Source: Caldanaerobacter subterraneus (lineage in GTDB: Bacteria; Bacillota; Thermoanaerobacteria; Thermoanaerobacterales; Thermoanaerobacteraceae). From it: a stretch of 64,000 nt of DNA. Each line of letters opens with the position of its first letter. Within the stretch, counting starts at the first letter, position 1. Location of the stretch: NCBI RefSeq assembly GCF_004345675.1, contig NZ_SLWU01000010.1, forward strand, positions 1 through 64,000, given 5' to 3'. Positions 43,416 to 51,571 of this stretch are shown in pieces. Below the pieces are notes generated by a model. It searched no databases and was not told the DNA's origin. It saw nothing but the letters and a program-made list of their open reading frames with translations. Position numbers and translations under genes: made by a program.

Positions 43416-44258
43416 TCACTCCTCCCTAAGCCTTGGATTGAATATCTCATCAAGGCCTATATTGAGAAAGTACAGCGAACTTACTATCATCGTTATTGCC
43501 AACCCCGGAGGAATAAACCACCACCATATTCCCAATTGAATTGCATTCCACAGCACGGAGTACTGGAGCATCAATCCAAGAGAAATCCCTCTTGTAGGTC
43601 CCAAACCTATAAAATCCAGTCCCACTGCTGCAAGTATCGCACCTGCAAATTGGAGAATAAATACCATCACTACATAGGACATCATATTTGGTGCTATTTC
43701 TTCTAAAACTATTTTTAAAGGTGGTAAAGCCGTTATCTTCGCCAGATTCACGAATTCCCTTGACTTCAAAGAAAGAGTTTGAGCTCGCACAGCCCTTGCA
43801 GTCCAAGGCCAAGCCGTCAAACCTATTATCACACTTTGAATTCCTATCCCTCTGTAAGGGAGATAAGCAGCAATTATTATAAGAAGAGCTAAAGTTGGAA
43901 TCACTATCAAGATATTTGTAAGCATCATCAAAATCTCATCTATCCAGCCGCCTTTATACCCTGCTATAAAACCGATTAAAAGCCCTATTATAGTAGCTAA
44001 TCCTCCTCCAAACAGCCCAATAAAAAATGTGGACCTTAACCCATATACAAACTGAGTAAAAACATCTTGACCAAAGGTGGTCGTCCCCAGCCAGTTATCT
44101 TTATTAGGAGGCAAATTGCTCATACTCACATATTCAAGAGGATCTTTATAGTGAGAAAGGTAGGGACCAATTGTAGCCAATATCAAGAAAAAAAGCAGTA
44201 TACTAAGGCCTATTTTAAATTTCGTATTTTTAAATGCAAAATACATAAACTCTTTCAT
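43416..44258 (-). CDS. ABC importer permease (OppC type)
   Basis: The 280-residue permease has an N-terminal OppC leader and six helices, with LGTTTFGQDVFTQFVYGLR and the EEIAPNMMSYVVM loop that contacts the ATPase. It overlaps the preceding permease by 4 bases (ATGA). Confidence 0.88.
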   Translation of the reverse strand: MKEFMYFAFKNTKFKIGLSILLFFLILATIGPYLSHYKDPLEYVSMSNLPPNKDNWLGTTTFGQDVFTQFVYGLRSTFFIGLFGGGLATIIGLLIGFIAGYKGGWIDEILMMLTNILIVIPTLALLIIIAAYLPYRGIGIQSVIIGLTAWPWTARAVRAQTLSLKSREFVNLAKITALPPLKIVLEEIAPNMMSYVVMVFILQFAGAILAAVGLDFIGLGPTRGISLGLMLQYSVLWNAIQLGIWWWFIPPGLAITMIVSSLYFLNIGLDEIFNPRLREE

Positions 44259-45247
44259 ACATTTTCTCCTCCAAGTCCTAGTCTGATCCTTGGATCAACT
44301 ATCATATAAAGTATGTCTACCAGAAAGTTAGCAAGTAATACCCCAATGATTATGAATAAAAACACTCCTTGGACCAAAAAATAATCCTGGTTTAATATTC
44401 CTTGCAACAATATATATCCCATTCCTGGATAAGCAAAAACTACCTCTGTCGCTATGGAACCTGCGACAATTGTACCCAATTGAAGAGCCAAACCAGTAAT
44501 CTGTGGAAGTATAGCATTTTTAAAAGCGTATCGCCTTATAAGCCCTTCGGATGCACCTAGAGCTTCTAAATACCTTGAATAATTCGCTTCAAGCTCATAT
44601 ATTATCAAGTTTCTCATGCCTATTGCCCAACCGCCAATTTGCACAATAAATAAAGACAAGAAAGGTAATATCCAGTGCTTTAAGAAGTCTGCTACAAACT
44701 GCCACGACCAATTAGGTCTCATGCTAAAACTGTAAGCACCTGCAATTGGAAAAATCCCTAATAGGACGCCAAAAGCCCACGCTAAAAGTATTCCAAGCCA
44801 CATATATGGAATTGAAGTGATAATATAAAATACAGGTAACATACTGGAATCAAGGCTCCTGTGCCTTGCTGCTGCAGCCCCTATATAGTTCCCCACTATC
44901 CAGCTCAAAAGAATAGAGGGCAGCAAAACTACAAGTGTATAAGGTATGGCCTGAGCGATAACTGATAAAACAGGTTTAGGATATAGATATATGCTTATAC
45001 CCAAATCACCTTTAAATATAGCCATCCAGAAATTCAGATACTGCTTCCACAAAGGCAAATCCAATCCAAAAGCTTTAATCAAATATCCATACATTACTTT
45101 TGCCGACTCTGGTAACCCCGAAAATCTTGATACTAATACAAGAATGGGGTCCCCAGGCATAAACCTGGGGATCAGCCAGTCGATTGTCACTGCAAAAAAG
45201 AAAGTCAAAATGTAGATGTACAATTTCTTAATCAAATACCGTAACAT
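44255..45247 (-). CDS. ABC importer permease (OppB type)
   Basis: The 330-residue permease has the family opening (LIKKLYIYILTFFFAVTIDW), a large extracellular loop and GASEGLIRRYAFKNAILPQI as ATPase contact. It is the partner of the OppC-type permease and follows the binding-protein gene by 17 bases. Confidence 0.88.
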   Translation of the reverse strand: MLRYLIKKLYIYILTFFFAVTIDWLIPRFMPGDPILVLVSRFSGLPESAKVMYGYLIKAFGLDLPLWKQYLNFWMAIFKGDLGISIYLYPKPVLSVIAQAIPYTLVVLLPSILLSWIVGNYIGAAAARHRSLDSSMLPVFYIITSIPYMWLGILLAWAFGVLLGIFPIAGAYSFSMRPNWSWQFVADFLKHWILPFLSLFIVQIGGWAIGMRNLIIYELEANYSRYLEALGASEGLIRRYAFKNAILPQITGLALQLGTIVAGSIATEVVFAYPGMGYILLQGILNQDYFLVQGVFLFIIIGVLLANFLVDILYMIVDPRIRLGLGGENV

Positions 45248-45264
45248 CTATATACCCCCATTTA

Positions 45265-47016
45265 TTATTGCGAAGCTTTCGGTTTTATTTTCATCATCAT
45301 CATTGTACCGCCTGTCTGCCATCTGCCTCCCCAAGTTACTGGGTAAGCATATGGGTCATGTTCTGTTGGCCAATTTTCCCATGCTGCATTTGATGCCTGG
45401 AACCAGAGACCATTGTACCAAAGCGGTATGGCCGGTATGTTCTTTAAGAATACTTCTTCCAATTTTGAAGCAGCCTTTTTAGCTTCATCTGTTCCAGGTT
45501 TTGCTTCATTTAAAGCTGCCACCATATCCTGCAACCCTTCTACATCAAAGCGCCCAAAGTTACCATTGTATTGAGCATCTCCTGTTATAGGATTGAAGAG
45601 CCAGTTGTAAAGCGTCCATGGTGTTGAGGTTACTTGGCTTCCGAAGTTGTTGAAAGATAAATCAAATGTCCCTTTAGTTAAATCTTCCCAATATTTGCTA
45701 TAATCAGGGAATTTTGCTTCTGCATCAATTCCTACAGCCTTTAACTGGTCTGCAACAATCTTAGCTGCTTCCATCCAGTCAGTCCAACCATACGGAACGC
45801 TAATTTCTAATTTAAACTTCTTGCCATCTGGAGTTGTCCTCACTCCATCGTTACCCAATTTAAATCCTGCAGCATCCAAAATCGCTTTTGCTTTATTAGG
45901 ATCATAGCTAAATCCATACTGTGAAACTACGTTCTTATCATAATATTCTTCCCAAGACTTAGCAGGCACAAAACCTAGAGGATTTGAAGGTTCAACCTGA
46001 TTTTCGTACACCTTTTCAGCTATTACTTTTGGATTTATAGCATAAGCCATGGCGCGTCTTAGTTCTACATTGCTAAGAGGTTCTTTAGTCACATTGATAA
46101 ACATAAACACTGTATTATCAGGAATCATGTATGGTGGATTGTCATAGAAAGTCGTTATTCCATAATTAGCTTTTAACGTCGGTATACCAGGGAGGAAGAA
46201 ATTACTTACATCCAGTTCTCCTTTCATCAACATTCCGAGAGCTACGTTATTACTTGGAACAATTAAGTACACTATTCTCTTAGGTTGTGGAGTAAGTCCC
46301 AGAGCTTTTATACCCCACCAGTTATCATTTCTCTTATATACCATGCGGTCATTGCTGTAAGTATCAAATAAGTAAGGTCCTGAACCAATTGCCTTTTCAT
46401 TAGCACCATTCAGCAAATCATCTTTAGATTTATTCTGCCAAATATGTTTTGGTATAATAGGAATTTGATATAAGTTATATTGCCATTCGTGATAATGGGA
46501 AGTTGAAAATTTAAATACCACAGTCTTATTATCAGGAGTATCTACAGATTGCAACCATTGCCACATTGGGCTATAATAGATTTCAGGGTGTTCTTTTGCT
46601 ATTTCAAAAGTGAATTTTACATCCTCTGAAGTCAAAGGCTGACCATCTGACCAAGTAAGTCCATCTCTTAATGTTACTTGATAAGTATTATCAGAGGTCC
46701 ATTCACCTTTTTCGGCTAACCATGGAATGAATTCGTTTTTAAGCGGGTCATAATTAAACAAAGTTTCGTAAATCAATCCTACTGTACCTGTTACTGCATT
46801 CCATGGTGTAAGCGGATTCCAGTTGCTCGGTGGTGCCCACAATCCGCCTCCAGCATAAAGAGTTTCATTTCTCTGATAGGTAGTTTCTTGGGCAGGTTGC
46901 TGGGCTGTTTCACTTTGCTGGGTTTTATCAGCTGCTTCCTGGCTCTTTTGTCCACAGCCTGCCAGTGCACCCGTCACCAACATTAAAACCAATAATACAC
47001 TTAAGAGCCTTCGCAC
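45265..47016 (-). CDS. ABC importer substrate-binding lipoprotein (family 5)
   Basis: The 583-residue SBP_bac_5 protein has lipobox ALAGC (Cys21), WNPLTPWNAVTGTVGLIYETLFNYD and TLRDGLTWSDGQPLTSEDVKF. This family is named for peptides, but orthologous Thermotoga-type proteins bind cello- and manno-oligosaccharides, which suits the operon. GTG start with AGGGGG upstream. It is the first gene of the transporter-glycosidase operon and lies behind a promoter overlapped by a LacI-type operator. Confidence 0.88.
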   Translation of the reverse strand: MRRLLSVLLVLMLVTGALAGCGQKSQEAADKTQQSETAQQPAQETTYQRNETLYAGGGLWAPPSNWNPLTPWNAVTGTVGLIYETLFNYDPLKNEFIPWLAEKGEWTSDNTYQVTLRDGLTWSDGQPLTSEDVKFTFEIAKEHPEIYYSPMWQWLQSVDTPDNKTVVFKFSTSHYHEWQYNLYQIPIIPKHIWQNKSKDDLLNGANEKAIGSGPYLFDTYSNDRMVYKRNDNWWGIKALGLTPQPKRIVYLIVPSNNVALGMLMKGELDVSNFFLPGIPTLKANYGITTFYDNPPYMIPDNTVFMFINVTKEPLSNVELRRAMAYAINPKVIAEKVYENQVEPSNPLGFVPAKSWEEYYDKNVVSQYGFSYDPNKAKAILDAAGFKLGNDGVRTTPDGKKFKLEISVPYGWTDWMEAAKIVADQLKAVGIDAEAKFPDYSKYWEDLTKGTFDLSFNNFGSQVTSTPWTLYNWLFNPITGDAQYNGNFGRFDVEGLQDMVAALNEAKPGTDEAKKAASKLEEVFLKNIPAIPLWYNGLWFQASNAAWENWPTEHDPYAYPVTWGGRWQTGGTMMMMKIKPKASQ

Positions 47017-47108
47017 CTCACAATCCCCCTTTTGAAATAGTTTTCAAAGTCTATAAATTTTTTAAATATACCTTTTCTTTTTATCACCCCTTTCTCAATT
47101 TTTAGATT

Positions 47109-47129
47109 AAAAAGGCTTTAAGCCTTTTT
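47109..47129 (-). terminator. Hairpin after lacI and in the transporter leader
   Basis: AAAAAGGCTT pairs with AAGCCTTTTT. On the minus strand it follows the regulator gene and has T-rich sequence, so it can end the lacI transcript. The start predicted from the -10 at 47139-47144 lies just before it, so it would also form the very 5' end of the transporter mRNA. Confidence 0.55.
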
Positions 47130-47138
47130 ATACCATAT

Positions 47139-47168
47139 ATTATACAAAAATCCAATAAACACGTGTTT
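47139..47168 (-). promoter_or_regulatory. Transporter operon promoter with LacI-type operator
   Basis: AAACACGTGTTT (47157-47168) is a perfect 12-base palindrome followed by AC, lying over the -35 region of a TATAAT at 47139-47144 (minus strand). The same AACACGTGTTTAC occurs at 48378-48390 upstream of the regulator gene. It is typical of a LacI/GalR-family operator, so the adjacent regulator probably represses both units. Confidence 0.65.
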
Positions 47169-47200
47169 ACAAAAGAGTATAGAAACAAAAATGTTGACCT

Positions 47201-48286
47201 TCATCTTGATAAAAGATATTCTTTCTTTTCATTTTCTTCTTTTATCTCAATTCTTTTACAAGATTCTCTTTCTACCAGTTTTACAGGTACTACAAATTTA
47301 GCTTTAATTGCTATCTCTTCCTCGACTGACCTAATAAGATTTTCTACTGCTAACTCTGCCATTTGCAATAAAGAAACGCTCATCGTCGTTAAAGCAGGTT
47401 TCAAATAGCGAGATATAGTAATATCATCAAAACCAATTATAGAAACATCATCTGGAATTTTGTATCCCATCTCTTCTAAAGCCTGCATAGCTCCTATAGC
47501 CATCTGATCATTTGAAGCAAAAATCGCCGTGGGTTTTGCTTTTTTGAATAATTTATATGCAGCCTTATAACCGCTTTCTTCAACAAAATCCCCTTTTACT
47601 ACCAGACTACTTTTAAATGGAATTCCCGCTTCTTTCAATGCTTTCTTGTATCCTTCTAATCTTGCAAAACCAGAGAGCTTTTCCATATCACCTGTTATAT
47701 GGGCAATTTCCCTGTGACCCAGACTTATCAAGTACTTTGTAGCTTCATAGGCTCCAGTCACATTATCCATGTTGACTATGATACTTTTATTGAATGGGTC
47801 ATTCTCATCATCTCTTATTTCCTGGTCAATCACTGCCGTCTTAAGCCCTGCCTCAATAAGATTTTTTATTTCGGGGTCATCATTTTTTACACCAATAAAA
47901 ATTGCTCCATTGATAGTCTTATTGTAAAAGACTTCCCTCACTTTTTTATAATCTTTCGGTTTATAAACAGTAATGACAAGAACATTATATCCTAGCTGAT
48001 TTGCAAAATCGATAACCGCAGTTGTAAAAGGTCCAAAGTAAACATTGTCATAAACCTTATGAATATCACTATTCCTCTTCAAATCTACAATCACAAGGCC
48101 AATCGTCTTAGAGCTTTTTCCTCTCAACATGCGAGCTGAAGCATGAGGAACATAGTTATATTCCTTAATAGCTTTTAACACTTTTTCCTTAGTTTCAGGC
48201 GAAACATTGGGATAATTATTTATGACTCTTGACACAGTACTGCGAGACACACCGGCAATCCTAGCAATGTCTTTGCTATTAATCAT
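47201..48286 (-). CDS. LacI-family transcriptional regulator
   Basis: The 361-residue repressor has an N-terminal helix-turn-helix (KDIARIAGVSRSTVSRVINN), the hinge helix (SARMLRGKSS) and a periplasmic-binding-protein-like sensor domain (DDVSIIGFDDITISRYLKP). The C-terminal tail of about 25 residues is very rich in Glu and Lys. It should sense a sugar from the beta-mannan/glucan pathway encoded downstream. AGAGGAG precedes the ATG. Copies of its likely operator lie before its own gene and before the transporter gene. Confidence 0.9.
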   Translation of the reverse strand: MINSKDIARIAGVSRSTVSRVINNYPNVSPETKEKVLKAIKEYNYVPHASARMLRGKSSKTIGLVIVDLKRNSDIHKVYDNVYFGPFTTAVIDFANQLGYNVLVITVYKPKDYKKVREVFYNKTINGAIFIGVKNDDPEIKNLIEAGLKTAVIDQEIRDDENDPFNKSIIVNMDNVTGAYEATKYLISLGHREIAHITGDMEKLSGFARLEGYKKALKEAGIPFKSSLVVKGDFVEESGYKAAYKLFKKAKPTAIFASNDQMAIGAMQALEEMGYKIPDDVSIIGFDDITISRYLKPALTTMSVSLLQMAELAVENLIRSVEEEIAIKAKFVVPVKLVERESCKRIEIKEENEKKEYLLSR

Positions 48287-48322
48287 AACAATTCTCCTCT
48301 ATTTCTATATTGTTTGTTATAG

Positions 48323-48351
48323 ATTATAGAGTAACTTTTCGCATTTTTCAA
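48323..48351 (-). promoter_or_regulatory. lacI proximal promoter candidate
   Basis: TTGAAA (48346-48351), 17-base spacer and TATAAT (48323-48328) on the minus strand, just before the regulator's binding site. The operator lies upstream of this promoter. Confidence 0.5.
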
Positions 48352-48376
48352 CAAAAACTCTTAAAATAAATTTCAT

Positions 48377-48426
48377 GAACACGTGTTTACGAGATAATTA
48401 TATATTACCCCTTACCTAAAAGTCAA
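48377..48426 (-). promoter_or_regulatory. lacI distal promoter with operator at the start site
   Basis: TTGACT (48421-48426), an 18-base spacer and TATAAT (48397-48402) precede the palindrome AACACGTGTT (48378-48387), which would cover the first transcribed bases. This placement suggests autorepression. Confidence 0.55.
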
Positions 48427-48495
48427 TATGGTTTTTGTATTTTCATGTATTTTCAAATTGTCAGACATCTTATAACTTGCAAGGGGATAAGAATT

Positions 48496-49236
48496 TTATC
48501 CCCTTGCGTACTCAAACACCTCTGTATATTCGCTCATGAAAATATCTATAGGGAGCACCCAGTAACCTCCATTGTAGTCTATGTCTATCCCTGCAATTTC
48601 ATAATATCCTCTCCATGGAACCAAAGAACAGTACCAGGCTGTAGGGTTGTTTTTATGGGCGCTCCAGTAATACCTTTCTCCTACGTGTTTTGAAAGTTCT
48701 TCAACTATTTCAATCCTCTGTTTGAAAGTTGTCCCTGGAACAAAAAGCCCCCATGCTTCTCCAAAATTTTCGTAATAAAACCGAATAGATTCGTATATTA
48801 CTCCTTTGTCAGGTTCTGCAGTGAGCAAACACTCATCATCAATACTTCCATGATATCTTCTGCTGTCAAATATAGCAGCATGCCTTATAGCTCCCTGTAT
48901 GTGAAAGCCCAGACTTGTCGCAAGTACTATATCTCCAATAGTGAATTTTTCAAAAGAAAGCCTGTTTGTGTAAACCTTCTTCTTATTAGACTTTCCAGGA
49001 ATTCTTAATCCAAATACCTCTTCATAGTCTATTTCTTTCATAAGTTCATACAAACTCATCTTATAGCTTTTTTCTTGCCATTCTTCATCATAAGGTTTAG
49101 AAATCATTATTAGGTTTCCAATTTTTAAAAAACGGTGATAAAACTTTTCTTTTGGTATAATGCTTCTTCTTTTGATTTCTTCTTTATACTGAAATTCTAA
49201 CAAATCGATCCCTTTGTATTTCCTAACCTCCTCCAT
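48496..49236 (-). CDS. YycO/YiiX-like permuted NlpC/P60-papain fold protein
   Basis: The 246-residue protein has a poorly conserved N-terminal 95 residues, then the permuted papain-like pattern: GDIVLATSLGFHIQGAIRHAAIF with the catalytic His, and WYCSLVPWRGYYEIAGIDID with the catalytic Cys, ending in GGYWVLPIDIFMS. Relatives act as amidases or hydrolases on cell wall or lipid substrates; none is certain here. No signal peptide is seen, so it should be cytoplasmic. It is a single gene behind AAAGGAG. Confidence 0.75.
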   Translation of the reverse strand: MEEVRKYKGIDLLEFQYKEEIKRRSIIPKEKFYHRFLKIGNLIMISKPYDEEWQEKSYKMSLYELMKEIDYEEVFGLRIPGKSNKKKVYTNRLSFEKFTIGDIVLATSLGFHIQGAIRHAAIFDSRRYHGSIDDECLLTAEPDKGVIYESIRFYYENFGEAWGLFVPGTTFKQRIEIVEELSKHVGERYYWSAHKNNPTAWYCSLVPWRGYYEIAGIDIDYNGGYWVLPIDIFMSEYTEVFEYARG

Positions 49237-49393
49237 TTATACATCATCTCCTTTTGTAATAACATAATGTGCCCTACTTTCCCGTATGTGCCTGTCCTAA
49301 GTTTTTACAAAAAATTATTAGCTTTGACCTATGGATAATATAAAAATAACTGATGCATTTTAAATTGCATTATATGTAAAAAAGGTTTAAAAT

Positions 49394-49411
49394 TAGGGTG
49401 TAAGCCCTAAA
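49394..49411 (+). other. Leader hairpin before the ferredoxin gene
   Basis: TTAGGG pairs with CCCTAA around TGTAAG, about 20 bases before the ferredoxin start. Too short to call a riboswitch; it may stabilise or terminate the leader. Confidence 0.3.
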
Positions 49412-49428
49412 AAATTTGAGGTGATAGA

Positions 49429-49674
49429 ATGACTGATGTCAATATTTTTAAGCCAGGAGCTGAGATAACAATAGACGACAAAAAGTGCATAGGTTGTAGA
49501 AGATGTGTAGAAGTATGCCCTGAAGATGTATATGAACTTGTAAAGAGGGAAGGAGAAACGAATCCGAACAGAGAATACAAATCTATAGCCTTATATCCTG
49601 AAAAGTGCATACTATGCCTTTCTTGTTTGGAAATCTGCCCGACTAATGCCATATATATTTTTGGCAAACAATAG
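49429..49674 (+). CDS. 2[4Fe-4S] ferredoxin
   Basis: The 81-residue protein has two cluster motifs, CIGCRRCVEVCP and CILCLSCLEICP, each with CxxCxxC and a distant Cys-Pro, and a segment of about 20 residues between them. It carries electrons at low potential. GAGGTGAT precedes the ATG. It is 12 bases from the DUF169 gene and surely co-transcribed, so it probably serves that protein. Confidence 0.9.
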   Translation: MTDVNIFKPGAEITIDDKKCIGCRRCVEVCPEDVYELVKREGETNPNREYKSIALYPEKCILCLSCLEICPTNAIYIFGKQ

Positions 49675-49686
49675 GAGGTTGTTAAA

Positions 49687-50481
49687 ATGGCCGGTCCACT
49701 TTTAGAAGAGCAACTCATAAAGCCAAAACATGACTGGAAAGACTTAACTTCAAAAATAGTAAAAAAATTAAAGCTAAAATATGAACCTGTAGGTGTATTT
49801 TTGGTACCATCTGTTCACAAAGAAAGGTATGAGAAGTTTTTTGAAGATATCCCAAGGCCCAATGGCAGATTAACTTACTGCCAGGCGGTTGAAACAGTAA
49901 GAGGTTCAACAAATTACTCTGGATTACCTGAACCGCCTGATGCTTTAAGGCTTAAGGCAGAAGATTTTATGTGCGCTGCAGGAGCTGCAAATCTTGGACT
50001 ATACGATTTGCCTGAACCTATTAAAAACGGGGAAAGAGATTTTTTGCTAAGAAGATTTTATTCATTAGAAACTTCAAGAATAACAAGAGAGAAAATACCA
50101 AGACTAGAACCTGGAAGCATTTCCGAAGTTATCGTATTTAAACTTCCAAAAGCTCCTGTAGAGCCACAGGTGGTGTTAATGTTTGGAGTACCAGCACAAA
50201 TACTCGCTTTAGAAGGGCATTATCTGATGAAAAAAGGCGGGAGGCTTAATATAGACTTACTTGGAACCTGTGGAGTATGTTCTGAAATGACAGTATCCCC
50301 TCTTGTGAATAGAAAAATGAACTTCTCCCTTCTCTGTGGCGGTGCAAGAGCCCATGCCTTTCACGACCCAACAGAAATGGGAGCAGGTATACCCGCTGAA
50401 GAATTCCCTGACTTGGTAGAAAACCTTCTAAATAGGCAAAACATCCCAATGAGACAGACGTTGCCTGAAAATTTAAGATAA
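49687..50481 (+). CDS. DUF169 family protein
   Basis: The 264-residue protein has the DUF169 signatures: YEPVGVFLV near the start, RLTYCQAVETVRGS with a conserved Cys, EDFMCAAGAANLGL with a second Cys, and late LGTCGVCSEM and SLLCGGARAHAF with three more. The conserved Cys residues and the ferredoxin partner suggest a redox or metal-cluster protein. Its reaction is unknown. AGGAGG precedes the ATG, and a strong terminator follows. Confidence 0.85.
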   Translation: MAGPLLEEQLIKPKHDWKDLTSKIVKKLKLKYEPVGVFLVPSVHKERYEKFFEDIPRPNGRLTYCQAVETVRGSTNYSGLPEPPDALRLKAEDFMCAAGAANLGLYDLPEPIKNGERDFLLRRFYSLETSRITREKIPRLEPGSISEVIVFKLPKAPVEPQVVLMFGVPAQILALEGHYLMKKGGRLNIDLLGTCGVCSEMTVSPLVNRKMNFSLLCGGARAHAFHDPTEMGAGIPAEEFPDLVENLLNRQNIPMRQTLPENLR

Positions 50482-50507
50482 AAATCCTGCTCTCGCAGGA
50501 TTTTTTA
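50480..50507. terminator. Terminator after the DUF169 gene
   Basis: AAATCCTGC pairs with GCAGGATTT around TCTC, with A and T runs on both sides, between convergent genes; probably bidirectional. Confidence 0.85.
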
Positions 50508-51476
50508 TTACCCTTTTTCGTAAATTTTAGGAATACCTTCTAAAAATTCTTTTATTTCTTTATAACTTTCCATTTTAAATACTGCTTCTCTCATTCGTGC
50601 ACTGCCTGGAAGGCCTTTTAAATACCAAGCGATGTGCTTTCTCATTTCTACCACACCTGTTCTTTCACCTTTATACTCAACCATCATAGTAAGATGCCTT
50701 ATCATAAGGTCTACTTTTTCCTTTATTGTAGGTTCAGGCAAAAGTTCACCCGTTTTAAGATAATGGACAGTCCTTTTAAATATCCACGGATTGCCCTGGG
50801 CTCCTCTCCCAATCATTACGGCATCGCAACCTGTTTCATCAAGCATTCTTTTTGCATCTTCTGGCGTAAATATATCTCCATTGCCTATTACAGGTATCTT
50901 TACGCTTTCCTTGACTTTTTTAATTATCTCCCAGTCAGCTTTTCCTGAATAAAACTGTTCTCTTGTCCTCCCGTGTACCGCTACAGCTTTAATGCCTACT
51001 CTCTCAGCAATTTGTGCAATCTCTACTGCATTTACATTATTATCATTCCATCCTTTTCTTATTTTTACAGTTACTGGTTTATATGAAGCCTTTACCACCG
51101 CCTCCATCACTTTTTCAGCCAAATCCGGTTTTAACATTAAAGCTGCTCCATCTCCATTTTTTACTATCTTTGGAGTAGGGCATCCCATGTTTATATCAAT
51201 GATTAACGCTTTGCTTTCATTCAACCTTCTTGCAATCTCTCCCATAATCTCGGGGTCAGAGCCAAATATCTGAATGGCTACTTTTTCCCCATCGTCAATA
51301 TCCAAAAGTGCCTTTGTATTTTCACTCCCATAGTAAAGCCCTTTAGCGCTTACCATTTCAGTATAAGTAAGTCCTGCACCCATTTCCTGACATATCAATC
51401 TGAACGGCTTATCTGTAACTCCTGCCATAGGTGATAAAAATACGTTATTTTCTAAAACTACATCCCCTATTTTCAA
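50508..51476 (-). CDS. dusB: tRNA-dihydrouridine synthase
   Basis: This FMN enzyme reduces uridines in the tRNA D-loop. The protein of about 322 residues has [36 protein letters not shown] with the catalytic Cys, [18 protein letters not shown] and [14 protein letters not shown] start at TTG 51476, which gives the usual [11 protein letters not shown] start and lies 10 bases from AAAGGGG; the frame opens to 51536. Confidence 0.93.
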   Translation of the reverse strand: MKIGDVVLENNVFLSPMAGVTDKPFRLICQEMGAGLTYTEMVSAKGLYYGSENTKALLDIDDGEKVAIQIFGSDPEIMGEIARRLNESKALIIDINMGCPTPKIVKNGDGAALMLKPDLAEKVMEAVVKASYKPVTVKIRKGWNDNNVNAVEIAQIAERVGIKAVAVHGRTREQFYSGKADWEIIKKVKESVKIPVIGNGDIFTPEDAKRMLDETGCDAVMIGRGAQGNPWIFKRTVHYLKTGELLPEPTIKEKVDLMIRHLTMMVEYKGERTGVVEMRKHIAWYLKGLPGSARMREAVFKMESYKEIKEFLEGIPKIYEKG

Positions 51477-51543
51477 CAGAGCTTCAACCCCTTTAACGAA
51501 TGTTTCCTTCATATATTCTATCATATTTTGATACAAAAATAAT

Positions 51544-51567
51544 AAGGGAGTGGAAAACCACTCCCTT
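51544..51567 (-). terminator. Terminator of the double 5'-nucleotidase gene
   Basis: AAGGGAGTGG pairs perfectly with CCACTCCCTT around four A, 5 bases past the stop codon, with a T-rich tail on the minus strand. Confidence 0.85.
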
Positions 51568-51571
51568 TAGT

